The notes beneath the pieces were generated by a model that saw only the letters and a list, made by a program, of their open reading frames with translations, was not told the origin of the DNA and did no database searches. From assembly GCA_024277475.1 (NCBI GenBank), contig JAJRVC010000564.1, positions 1-6,879 on the forward strand: 6,879 nt of DNA. The letters are read 5' to 3'. The stretch is from Deltaproteobacteria bacterium. GTDB lineage: Bacteria > Desulfobacterota > Desulfobacteria > Desulfobacterales > JAFDCJ01. Shown one piece after another: positions 1 through 6,342 of this stretch. How positions within the stretch are numbered: the first letter of the stretch is position 1; every line of letters starts with the position of its first letter. Made by a program: the position numbers and the translations under genes.

Positions 1-345
1 GGTCCTGACGGAGGCATGGTGGTCAATCAGTACCTCCAGAGTACCGCTCACAGCAATATATTCGGCGGCGGCGACTGCATTTATTTCAAAGATTCGCCGC
101 TGGACAAGGTCGGTGTTTATGCCGTGCGTCAGAATCCGATTCTTTACCACAATCTGATGGCGACCCTGGAGGGCTCCGAACTCCAGTCTTTCGATCCGGG
201 CGGAGAATATCTCCTGATTTTCAATTTGGGAGACGGTACCGGCATATTTCACAAGTGGTGGATACTGTTCGGCGGACGCCTGGCATTTATTTTCAAGGAC
301 TATCTTGACCGCAAGTTCATACGCGAATTTCAGGCAATCGAGTAG
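1..345 (+). CDS. FAD-dependent pyridine nucleotide-disulfide oxidoreductase, NDH-2-like (C-terminal part, cut by left edge)
   Basis: The reading frame is open from base 1 and ends at the TAG at 343-345, so only the last 114 residues are visible. The ATG at 16 is internal, because the preceding codons (GPDGG) continue the protein. The segment NIFGGGDC followed by IYF matches the second FAD-contacting motif (GD near the C-terminus) of two-dinucleotide-binding flavoproteins such as type II NADH dehydrogenases and sulfide:quinone-like enzymes. The VYAVRQNPILYHNL stretch is the usual helix after it, where the 'vRqg..l..Nl' pattern is typical. The C-terminal GRLAFIFKDYLDRKFIREFQ is amphipathic and hydrophobic, as in membrane-associated NDH-2-like proteins. 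Such enzymes pass electrons from a reduced nucleotide or sulfide to quinone, but the electron donor cannot be told from this fragment. The N-terminal Rossmann motif and any redox cysteines lie outside the window. No rho-independent terminator is obvious after the stop. Confidence 0.8.
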   Translation, partial: GPDGGMVVNQYLQSTAHSNIFGGGDCIYFKDSPLDKVGVYAVRQNPILYHNLMATLEGSELQSFDPGGEYLLIFNLGDGTGIFHKWWILFGGRLAFIFKDYLDRKFIREFQAIE

Positions 346-419
346 AGAATTCGGGCTCGGATTGCGGCCTGTAAACCCTGCGGACCGGCAGCGGGCGCGG
401 AGAGAGGAAGGACCCGGCT

Positions 420-447
420 TTGACTCGCCAGGGATTTACTTTATAGC
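420..447 (+). promoter_or_regulatory. candidate sigma70-type promoter for the DUF6765-like gene
   Basis: TTGACT (420-425, 5 of 6 to consensus) is followed after 16 nt by TATAGC (442-447, 4 of 6). Transcription would start near 454, leaving a leader of about 75 nt before the ATG at 528. This position argues against translation starting at the in-frame ATG at 450. The rest of the 346-527 gap holds a GC-rich stretch that can form a short bulged stem (CCCTGC with GCAGCGGG, about 376-401) with no T-run after it. I see no other feature there. Confidence 0.45.
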
Positions 448-527
448 GATTGTGTTTAGGTCCGAATTTATCTTGTGATGTACAAGCACGGAAGTTTTTT
501 TTACCCTTAACCACAGGAGGTAAGCCC

Positions 528-1616
528 ATGCAACTCGATATGCACTACTACGGCACTTATGCCATGGCAAGAACCGCCGGCCTGAAACCCGGCATCTGCA
601 AGACCATCGCTACTGCAGCCCAATTTGTTGATGACAATGCCGCTAAATCGGCTATCGAATTTCAGGACGGCGGCAGGATCGACGCCCAGGCAACCGCCCA
701 TCATGTATCGGATGTCATCAGCAACCGCGATCCTGAAGACCAGCGTCAGGTCTGGGTTCCCTTTCACTTTCTTCCCGGAAACAAAGGAAGCAGCTTTTCA
801 GAGCGTCTCCTCTGCCGGGAAAACAGCAAGATCGCACAGGATTTGGTGGACCATCATCTTGCCTATGCAAAGCATCCGGCCGGTGTCTGCCTCATTGGAG
901 TCGCGGCCCATGTCTACGCGGACACATTTTCTCATTTTGGCTTTTCCGGTGTGGGCTCCAGGTACAATAAAGTCGATAACGACAGCTTTGAATTCGACGC
1001 CGGGCTCGATCCGGACATCGCCGATTACATCAGGAAAAAAGAAAGGGACTTTTTCAGGCGTTATGGCAAGGGCGGCGGTTTTATTGCCAACATCAAGTCG
1101 TGGCTCGCCGAAACCATCTCAGGTGCCCTGGGGCACGGGGCGGTGGCTACCTATCCGGACAGGCCTTATCTGAAATGGAGTTTCGAGTACGAGTATCCGA
1201 AAAAGCGACATGAAACCCGGGATAACCCGAAATATTATTTAAGAGGTTGCGAGGCCCTGCACGCCCTGTTCGTTAGGTTCGGAAATGAGAATACCGCGTT
1301 GTCTGCCGGTGACGGCGTGGCGTTTGAGGAGATAAAAGATTCGGTAGCGGCCATCCTTGCGTATCCGGCGAAAAAGGAAGACCGAATTAAAAAATGGCGC
1401 ACCGAGGCCGGCCGGGGGAATATCGGGCCGAATTCGTTTCAAATTTCCCTTTATAAGCCGGAAACGTGGCTGAAACAGTCGGTTGTACTCAACAGCAGCG
1501 AAAAGTCAACCGATGCTTTCAGGTCGAATCTTTACCGTTTCTACCAGGCGGCTTCCATTCACAGACAGTTTGTCCTTCGTGAACTGCTGCCGGCAAACAG
1601 GTTGGTTGTCGCGTAG
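528..1616 (+). CDS. DUF6765-like protein, putative metal-dependent hydrolase fold, function unknown
   Basis: The product is 362 aa. I chose the ATG at 528 because an AGGAGG Shine-Dalgarno lies at 515-520, 7 nt upstream, and because the protein then begins MQLDMHYYGTYAMARTAG, the expected opening of this family. The in-frame ATG at 450 would add 26 unlikely residues with no ribosome site. There is no signal peptide or membrane segment, so a cytoplasmic location is likely. Candidate metal ligands are plentiful: H6, H58-H59 with D62, H80, D108-H109-H110, H116, and the cluster AAHVYADTFSHFGFSG (126-141; H128, D132, H136). The HxxxDxxxH spacing recalls the zinc-binding helices of phospholipase C and S1/P1-type nucleases. 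This likeness is my inference from the pattern. The family is known to me only as a domain of unknown function, and no substrate should be assigned. The gene appears to be transcribed alone from the promoter at 420, and it converges on the TetR gene. Confidence 0.75.
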   Translation: MQLDMHYYGTYAMARTAGLKPGICKTIATAAQFVDDNAAKSAIEFQDGGRIDAQATAHHVSDVISNRDPEDQRQVWVPFHFLPGNKGSSFSERLLCRENSKIAQDLVDHHLAYAKHPAGVCLIGVAAHVYADTFSHFGFSGVGSRYNKVDNDSFEFDAGLDPDIADYIRKKERDFFRRYGKGGGFIANIKSWLAETISGALGHGAVATYPDRPYLKWSFEYEYPKKRHETRDNPKYYLRGCEALHALFVRFGNENTALSAGDGVAFEEIKDSVAAILAYPAKKEDRIKKWRTEAGRGNIGPNSFQISLYKPETWLKQSVVLNSSEKSTDAFRSNLYRFYQAASIHRQFVLRELLPANRLVVA

Positions 1617-1623
1617 TTTTTTT
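1591..1623 (+). terminator. weak candidate intrinsic terminator after the DUF6765-like gene
   Basis: CGGCAA (1591-1596) can pair with TTGTCG (1606-1611) through six pairs including one G-U, with a 9-nt loop. A run of seven T residues follows at 1617-1623. The stem is short, overlaps the last codons, and is separated from the T-run by 5 nt, so this is a marginal call. Confidence 0.2.
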
Positions 1624-1706
1624 GGCAGGTTGCTTGAAAACGGATGTTAAACCGCTCTTTCGCATTCCATGTGCCATCGGTGTATCCCCGCCATGTCAGG
1701 AAGCCC

Positions 1707-1787
1707 TTAGCGCAGCCTGTAGTCGCGCAGCTCGGCATGCAATCTGTCGGCGACATCCGGGTGTTGTTCCTTTAAATTATTCCCCAT
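1707..1787 (-). pseudogene. remnant of a sulfatase C-terminus (about 25 codons)
   Basis: On the minus strand, a frame that slightly overlaps the end of the TetR gene reads NNLKEQHPDVADRLHAELRD, then YRLR, and a TAA stop at 1707-1709. The pattern 'NLa-x-x-hPdvv-x-rL-x-aeL-x-x-Y/Wr' is the usual C-terminal tail of formylglycine sulfatases, where it follows the LYDL-x-x-DPxE segment. Here nothing of the catalytic domain (CxPxR, metal ligands) or the preceding DPxE segment exists. Upstream the frame runs into the TetR gene with a different reading. The simplest reading is that a deletion or recombination joined the 3' end of the TetR gene to the last codons of a former sulfatase gene. The match is short and read by eye, so coincidence is possible. 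The rest of the gap between the convergent genes (1617-1706) shows nothing I recognise. Confidence 0.42.
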
Positions 1788-2997
1788 TCTTGACATCGCC
1801 TTTTCCCGTCAGGGTACACAGCAGCAGCGTGGTCATCCGATCGATCTCCCGGGTCTTGTTGATCCTATATTCATTTTCAGCAAATATCCACCTGAGAACG
1901 GTATGGTTGAAAGCGCCCAGGATTAGATTCCGGAATATTCGATTATTCACTTCGGCCCGAATAGAGCCATTAGCCTTACCCGCATCCAAAACAGGATAGA
2001 TATTTTCAATATATTGTTTGAAGATGGGATAAGCCGCTGAATGATAAAATGGGCGGTTGTATATCCCATGCAAAATTAATGTCTTCGCAAATGCCGGCTG
2101 GATCAAATATATGGAAAAAAAATTCTTGATAAACCGCTTTATTTTATCAATGGGCGTTTTAACCGGCCCGGCAGAACCGATTGCTTCTGAAAAGCTATTC
2201 AGACCAACTTTGAGAGGCGAGACCGTAAGACCCTCTTTGATTGCAGAAAAAAGGAGATCCTCCTTATTTTTAAAATATTCATAAATGGTACCATCGGCTA
2301 CTTCGGCCAGGTTTGATATGTCCTGGATGGTGGCATATTCATACCCTTTGTCCGCAAAAATTTTTTCGGCGGATTTAAGAATTCTATATCTTTTCGCCAA
2401 TCGGTTTGGGCGCGGATTGCATTGTCGAGTGAGAATTGGAAGAATCAAGGTCATGATATCATCCAGGTCGTCGTGGGATGTTCCGGTTTCCTGAGCGGCC
2501 ATGGACATTAATATTTCCACATCCAGCAATCCAAAAACAGCCGCACGCACGGCCGGTATCTTTATATTCTTAACAAACACTGCCTCTTGTATCCCTTCCC
2601 GCAGAATATCCTCGAGAATCAACCAGACCTCACGGCCAAAATTAAAGGCGCTGTGATAGTAAAAATTCTTGCGCGAACGGCATTGGAATAAAAGAATTTC
2701 TGAAAATTCTGTGTTTGTTTCATGCCGGTAGAGCTGCCACCAGATCAGCTTGCTCAGTTTGCTGATCGGGTCCCCGATCCCCTGCAGTTGGACCTCCAGT
2801 TCTTCTATCGCTTCGCGGGTGCGTTCTTCGGCAACACAAAAAAGAAGATCTTCCTTGCTCTTGAAATACCGGTAAATAACTGAATCGAACACATTTGCTT
2901 CGGCGGCAATTTCGGCGATGGTGGAATTGCCTCGCTGCCGGGCGATCATTTTTTCAGCAGCGTTGAGAATCTTCACTTTTTCATTATCAGAGGCCAT
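1777..2997 (-). CDS. tandem TetR/AcrR-family transcriptional regulator (two complete TetR units in one chain)
   Basis: The product is 406 aa, about twice the usual 190-220 aa of a TetR protein. Unit 1 (about 1-195) has a TetR helix-turn-helix at about 7-53, with TIAEIAAEANVFDSVIYRYF and then KSKEDLLF. Unit 2 (about 200-406) has another at about 203-251, with TIQDISNLAEVADGTIYEYF and then KNKEDLLF. Each helix-turn-helix is followed by its own ligand-binding-type helical region. A related short motif occurs in both, FYYHSA at 112-117 and FYHSA at 317-321, which supports internal duplication. I chose the ATG at 2995-2997 because GGTGG lies 7 nt upstream. The ATG at 3010-3012 would add MGGSA but has no clear ribosome site. 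The gene diverges from the TRAP operon across an AT-rich region full of repeats, the usual layout of a local repressor controlling the neighbouring transporter and itself. The effector is unknown; the operon suggests an organic anion or its CoA ester. The 3' end overlaps the sulfatase remnant. Confidence 0.9.
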   Translation of the reverse strand: MASDNEKVKILNAAEKMIARQRGNSTIAEIAAEANVFDSVIYRYFKSKEDLLFCVAEERTREAIEELEVQLQGIGDPISKLSKLIWWQLYRHETNTEFSEILLFQCRSRKNFYYHSAFNFGREVWLILEDILREGIQEAVFVKNIKIPAVRAAVFGLLDVEILMSMAAQETGTSHDDLDDIMTLILPILTRQCNPRPNRLAKRYRILKSAEKIFADKGYEYATIQDISNLAEVADGTIYEYFKNKEDLLFSAIKEGLTVSPLKVGLNSFSEAIGSAGPVKTPIDKIKRFIKNFFSIYLIQPAFAKTLILHGIYNRPFYHSAAYPIFKQYIENIYPVLDAGKANGSIRAEVNNRIFRNLILGAFNHTVLRWIFAENEYRINKTREIDRMTTLLLCTLTGKGDVKNGE

Positions 2998-3048
2998 GGC
3001 GGAGCCACCCATTCATTTCACAATTTTAATCAGATCATCAACCCTATA

Positions 3049-3085
3049 ATTGAATAATATTCTATTCTCTCTGAGTTTTTGACAA
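3049..3085 (-). promoter_or_regulatory. tentative promoter and operator of the TetR gene
   Basis: On the minus strand TTGTCA (3085-3080) resembles a -35 box, and TATTAT is found 20 nt further on, a spacing longer than ideal. GAATAT at 17 nt is a poorer -10. The -10 area overlaps ATTGAATAAT (3049-3058), which recurs exactly at 3219-3228 in front of the TRAP operon. Autorepression through this copy is plausible. The promoter call itself is weak. Confidence 0.25.
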
Positions 3086-3123
3086 CTATTGATATATTTA
3101 AATTATATAATTATAATTGTTAG

Positions 3124-3137
3124 TTATAGCGCTATAA
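3124..3137. promoter_or_regulatory. perfect 14-bp palindrome, candidate operator
   Basis: TTATAGCGCTATAA is identical to its reverse complement. It lies between the two divergent genes, ending 18 nt upstream of the -35 box of the TRAP promoter. Its size and symmetry fit a TetR-type dimer site. The GCGC centre stands out in otherwise almost pure AT sequence, which lowers the chance that this is composition noise. Confidence 0.45.
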
Positions 3138-3155
3138 TTTTTAGAAAAATATTTC

Positions 3156-3184
3156 TTGACTAAATAATTTCATTCAATTACTAT
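3156..3184 (+). promoter_or_regulatory. sigma70-type promoter of the TRAP operon
   Basis: TTGACT (3156-3161, 5 of 6) and TACTAT (3179-3184, 4 of 6) are separated by the ideal 17 nt. The predicted start near 3191 gives a leader of about 95 nt to the ATG at 3286. The -10 box sits directly between two CATTCAATT repeats, as expected for a repressible promoter. Confidence 0.55.
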
Positions 3185-3228
3185 GAATCTCATTCAATTT
3201 CAAGAAAAATTTAACCCCATTGAATAAT
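3171..3228. repeat. ATTGAAT/ATTCAAT repeat cluster, candidate repressor binding sites
   Basis: CATTCAATT occurs at 3171-3179 and again at 3191-3199, exactly 20 bp apart, so both lie on nearly the same helix face. ATTGAATAAT at 3219-3228 is the same core inverted, and a fourth copy lies at 3049-3058. Between the direct repeats, TGAATCTCATTCA (3184-3196) forms a perfect 5-3-5 inverted repeat that covers the end of the -10 box and the predicted start site. Together with the adjoining tandem TetR gene this suggests repressor occupancy over the promoter. Binding is inferred, and the AT-rich background makes short repeats easier to find by chance. Confidence 0.45.
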
Positions 3229-3285
3229 TAACTTCGAATCAGCGTCATCGCCTGGCATCCATAACGCCGCTGAAAAGGGGTCTAT

Positions 3286-5211
3286 ATGGTAAACGAAAGA
3301 CACAAACCGTTGGATCGCTATGATCAATACCTCACCTGGTTTCTAACTTTCGCCGTTCTTGCCATGATTGCCTATCACCTGCTGATTGTCTGGTATCCGC
3401 TTTTCGGCGAAATCATGAACCAGAACACCCATCTCGGATTTTGCTTTTCAGTCATTTTTATCAGTTGGGCCAAAACCGCGGCCGCCGGCTGGAAAAAAAT
3501 CCTCTACTTATCTTTAATGCTGTTAGGCCTGGCCCTGGTAATTTACATGGCCGCAAATTACGAGCGTCTCGACATGGAGGCCGGTTTCCCCGAGCCCACC
3601 GATGTCCTTGTGGGTGTGCTGCTGATCAGTATTGTCATTTTTCAAACCTGGAAAAGTTTCGGCGCCATTTTTCCGGTTCTGGTACTGGTTGCACTGGCCT
3701 ATGCCTTCTGGGGCCACCTGATTCCGGGTGTTCTCAGCCATCCCCGTTTTGAATTCGGCTACATTATATCCAATCTAAGCGTTGGTTTCCAAGGCATTTA
3801 CGGGATGCTGCTCAATGTCTCGGTCAACATGCTGTTTCTGCTGATCCTTTTTGGTTCGATATTTGAGGCGACCGGCGTTACCCGGTTTTTTATGGAATTC
3901 GGCAAACTGATCGGCAAGCACTTGCTGGGCGGGGCCGGACATACGGCCACGTTTTCCAGCTCTTTTGTGGGGATGGTCAACGGGGTGGCGGCGGCCAATG
4001 TGGCCATTACCGGCTCTTATACTATTCCCATGATGAAAAAAGCGGGGTTTGAAGCCGAAACCGCCGGCGCCATTGAAGCCATGGCTTCAACCGGGGGGCA
4101 ACTAACCCCTCCGATTATGGGCATCGCCGTCTTTATTATGGCCAGCTTTTTAGGTGTCAGCTATACCGAGTTGATGTTCAAAGCGTTGATTCCGGCGCTG
4201 ACCTATTATGCCATTGCCGTTTTGGGGGTTATCCTGATCGCCTTGCGGGAAAAAATTTCAAAAAGAGAAGAAATCGCAGATAAGAAAATCCTGGCCAGCG
4301 GTGCGCCGCTATTTTTGATACCCATGGGCGTGCTGACAGCGGTTCTGCTGCTTCACTATTCGACCGGATACGCCGCGTTTTGGGGTATTTTCAGCCTGCT
4401 GGCGGTTTCCTCCCTGCGCGGGGCCACCCGACCCAAATTAAGAGCGCTGATGCAAAACCTGATCAGCGGTACGGTCATGGCCGCCACTTTCGGCGTGGCC
4501 GTGGCCTGCATCGGTATGCTGGTCAAAAGCCTGACCTTTACCGGGGCCGCCACCAAGCTGAGCCTGGTGGTGGGCAGTATCAGCGGGGGCTACCTGCTGC
4601 CGACACTCATATTGACCGCGGTCCTGTCCATTATCCTGAGCTCTTCCACGCCGACGGTGATCGCTTACATCGTTGTGGCCTTTGTGGCCGCCCCCATACT
4701 GGAGGACCTGGGACTGTCGAAGTTGGTATCCCATTTTTTCGTTTTCTATTATGCCATTCTGGCCGCCGTCACGCCACCCATCGCGGGGGGAGCCATCGTC
4801 GGCAGCCAGATTGCCGGAGCCAGCTACATGCGAACTTCATGGGAAAGCTTTAAGCTGGTGGGGCCTTTTTACCTGGTCCCGTTTTTTGCCGTCAAAAATC
4901 CGATTATCTTTTCTCAAAGCCAGGCCCTTGTACCGGCCGCTCTCGTACTATGTGCACTGGTGATTGCGGTGGGAGCCATGGCTTGTTTTTGCCAGACGTA
5001 TTGTTTTATAAAGACCACCCGCAGCGAACAGTGTCTCTTGCTGGTGACAGCACTTTGCGCGGTCGGCTACGGCCTTTACGGACAGATGATCTTATTTTTT
5101 GCGGCCGTGGTGTTGACCACCGGATTTTTAGCGAACCAATGGCGAAAAAAAACGGTGATAAAAAAAACCCCTGGCAACAGTGACTTGCAAAATTCTTTTC
5201 AGACTCCATGA
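3286..5211 (+). CDS. TRAP transporter fused permease (DctQM-type 4TM/12TM), TAXI subclass
   Basis: This 641-aa inner-membrane protein imports an organic solute, driven by a Na+ or H+ gradient, with substrate delivered by the TAXI binding protein encoded next. The start is supported by AAAAGGGG (3273-3280) five nt before the ATG. Residues 15-145 give about four hydrophobic spans corresponding to the small DctQ-like part. From about 170 onward is the large DctM-like part, with the hallmark stretch GGAGHTATFSSSFVGMVNG (215-233). The two pseudo-repeat signatures are EAMASTGGQLTPPIMG (264-279) and ILAAVTPPIAGGAIVGSQIA (491-510), each with a TPP at the hairpin tip. Extra hydrophobic spans follow at about 547-570 and 583-615, as in fused TAXI permeases. 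Length is normal for the 4TM/12TM fusion family. The gene is first in the operon, 54 nt ahead of the binding protein. Two runs of eight A near the 3' end (5145-5152, 5160-5167) are slippage-prone but affect only the hydrophilic tail. Confidence 0.93.
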   Translation: MVNERHKPLDRYDQYLTWFLTFAVLAMIAYHLLIVWYPLFGEIMNQNTHLGFCFSVIFISWAKTAAAGWKKILYLSLMLLGLALVIYMAANYERLDMEAGFPEPTDVLVGVLLISIVIFQTWKSFGAIFPVLVLVALAYAFWGHLIPGVLSHPRFEFGYIISNLSVGFQGIYGMLLNVSVNMLFLLILFGSIFEATGVTRFFMEFGKLIGKHLLGGAGHTATFSSSFVGMVNGVAAANVAITGSYTIPMMKKAGFEAETAGAIEAMASTGGQLTPPIMGIAVFIMASFLGVSYTELMFKALIPALTYYAIAVLGVILIALREKISKREEIADKKILASGAPLFLIPMGVLTAVLLLHYSTGYAAFWGIFSLLAVSSLRGATRPKLRALMQNLISGTVMAATFGVAVACIGMLVKSLTFTGAATKLSLVVGSISGGYLLPTLILTAVLSIILSSSTPTVIAYIVVAFVAAPILEDLGLSKLVSHFFVFYYAILAAVTPPIAGGAIVGSQIAGASYMRTSWESFKLVGPFYLVPFFAVKNPIIFSQSQALVPAALVLCALVIAVGAMACFCQTYCFIKTTRSEQCLLLVTALCAVGYGLYGQMILFFAAVVLTTGFLANQWRKKTVIKKTPGNSDLQNSFQTP

Positions 5212-5220
5212 GTGCATGGA
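5205..5220 (+). other. short hairpin spanning the permease stop codon
   Basis: TCCATG (5205-5210) pairs perfectly with CATGGA (5215-5220) around an AGTG loop, and the TGA stop (5209-5211) lies inside it. There is no T-run, so it is not an intrinsic terminator. It could be an RNA processing or stability point between permease and binding protein. A six-pair stem can also occur by chance. Confidence 0.25.
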
Positions 5221-5265
5221 CAACCCATTTGCCGCAACCAACTAAAGTGGAAAGGAGATAGAAAA

Positions 5266-6339
5266 ATGAAACGTTTGACATTGGCAATGGCATTAACTTT
5301 AGGGCTGTTTCTGGTTTTTCAGCCTTCACTCAGTACGGCATCTGGCGGGAAAAAGCCGGTGGATGTGGTCCTGATGACGACCCCCTTCGGCACCAATATG
5401 TACAACGTGGGCGCTGCTTATGAACAGGTATTTAAAAAGGTCGGCTCCTGGGTGCATATCAAGCATCAGGAAACTCCGGGCGCCATGTATATTTACAAGT
5501 ATATCATCCAGAATCGCAAGAAAATGCAGACGGGTGAAGTTCCCTATACGGTTATGGCCGGCGGTGTCGGCAACCTGGATTATCTGGCCAAGGGGAGATG
5601 GCCCTTTGAAAAATTACCCTGGCCGACGGTACGGGCGATTGTCTCCCACGAGGGGCTGGTTGGATTTTACGGCAGCCGTGATCCCGCCATTAAGAGCCTC
5701 AAGGATCTGGCCGGCAAGCGGGTGGGGACGTTCCAGAGAGCCCGCGTGTTTTTAGGCGTGCTAATGGACAAACCTCTTTTCGGCAAGGCTCTGGGAATTT
5801 ACGATAAAATTAAATGGGCGCCGCTGGGAGCCATCGGGTGCAAGGACGCCTTTTTGAACGGCAAACTGGATGCGATTCGGCTTAGTTTCGGTGCTAAACT
5901 GGAACCGAACGAAAACGGAACCTATCTTGTAAAAGCGATGGCACCGTCTCCGCCGACCATGGAGGTTCTCAGCTCGGGGAGAAAGATTTATTTTCTGCCG
6001 GTTGAAAAGAAGTGGATCCAAAAAGCCTATGACTTCTCGAAAAACATCATCGCGTTTCCAGGGCTTATTAAAAAAGGCACGCTCAAAATAATCAACCGTG
6101 ATATCTGGGCCCGGGCCGGATCCATGTGCCTGACCGGTGATGCCAGTCTGCCGGACGATATCGTTAAAGAAATCGTTCGCGTCCGGCAACAATACCGCAA
6201 GCAGTTTGCCCGCTATCATGCCGCCCTATCCTTTTTCCCGGATACGCCTTACCCCATCGGCAGCCCCCGCAAATATGTTCACCCGGCGACAATCAAGGCC
6301 ATGCAGGAACTTGGCTATCCCATGCCCCGGGGGCAATAA
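5266..6339 (+). CDS. TAXI-family TRAP transporter periplasmic solute-binding protein
   Basis: The product is 357 aa. The ATG at 5266 follows AAAGGAG (5251-5257) at 8 nt and starts a classic Sec signal peptide: MKR, a hydrophobic core at 4-19, and probable cleavage after STA (residue 25). The in-frame ATG at 5212 would bury this signal and lies just after the permease stop, so I rejected it. Family features include the opening VDVVLMTTPFGTNMYNVGAA (32-51), the lobe-crossing segment IKSLKDLAGKRVGTFQ (142-157), and the C-terminal HPATIKAMQELGYPMP (339-354), which parallels the 'HPgaikyykekG' end of TAXI proteins. It is slightly longer than the usual ~320-330 aa, and the central part is divergent. 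It lacks the plain glycine/serine-rich loop after KRV and has FQRARVFLGV instead, so the ligand may not be the glutamate or 2-oxoglutarate-like acids known for a few members. It would act in the periplasm, docking on the fused permease encoded just upstream. Confidence 0.88.
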   Translation: MKRLTLAMALTLGLFLVFQPSLSTASGGKKPVDVVLMTTPFGTNMYNVGAAYEQVFKKVGSWVHIKHQETPGAMYIYKYIIQNRKKMQTGEVPYTVMAGGVGNLDYLAKGRWPFEKLPWPTVRAIVSHEGLVGFYGSRDPAIKSLKDLAGKRVGTFQRARVFLGVLMDKPLFGKALGIYDKIKWAPLGAIGCKDAFLNGKLDAIRLSFGAKLEPNENGTYLVKAMAPSPPTMEVLSSGRKIYFLPVEKKWIQKAYDFSKNIIAFPGLIKKGTLKIINRDIWARAGSMCLTGDASLPDDIVKEIVRVRQQYRKQFARYHAALSFFPDTPYPIGSPRKYVHPATIKAMQELGYPMPRGQ

Positions 6340-6342
6340 CAC

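Noticed and set aside
450..527. Upstream in-frame ATG for the DUF6765-like protein
   Set aside because: It falls at the predicted transcription start and lacks a ribosome site, while AGGAGG precedes the ATG at 528.
625..1173. 182-aa plus-strand open frame inside the DUF6765-like gene
   Set aside because: It overlaps a convincing gene in another frame, has no ribosome site, and its composition (Ser, Arg and Pro rich) is typical of an out-of-frame shadow.
1559..1756. 65-aa minus-strand open frame across the gap between the convergent genes
   Set aside because: It has no recognisable domain and overlaps the end of the DUF6765-like gene. The sulfatase-like remnant lies in a different minus-strand frame.
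3095..3120. AATTATATAATT palindrome at 3101-3112 as an operator
   Set aside because: It consists only of A and T in an extremely AT-rich stretch, so symmetry is expected by chance.
4380..4853. 157-aa plus-strand open frame inside the permease gene
   Set aside because: It is rich in Gly, Arg and His, as expected for a shifted reading of a hydrophobic membrane gene. The permease motifs in the true frame are unambiguous.
5212..5265. Upstream in-frame ATG-like extension of the TAXI binding protein
   Set aside because: It would place 18 polar residues before a clear Sec signal peptide. AAAGGAG supports the start at 5266.
5761..6219. 152-aa minus-strand open frame
   Set aside because: It lies antisense to the TAXI binding protein and has no recognisable motif or start signal.
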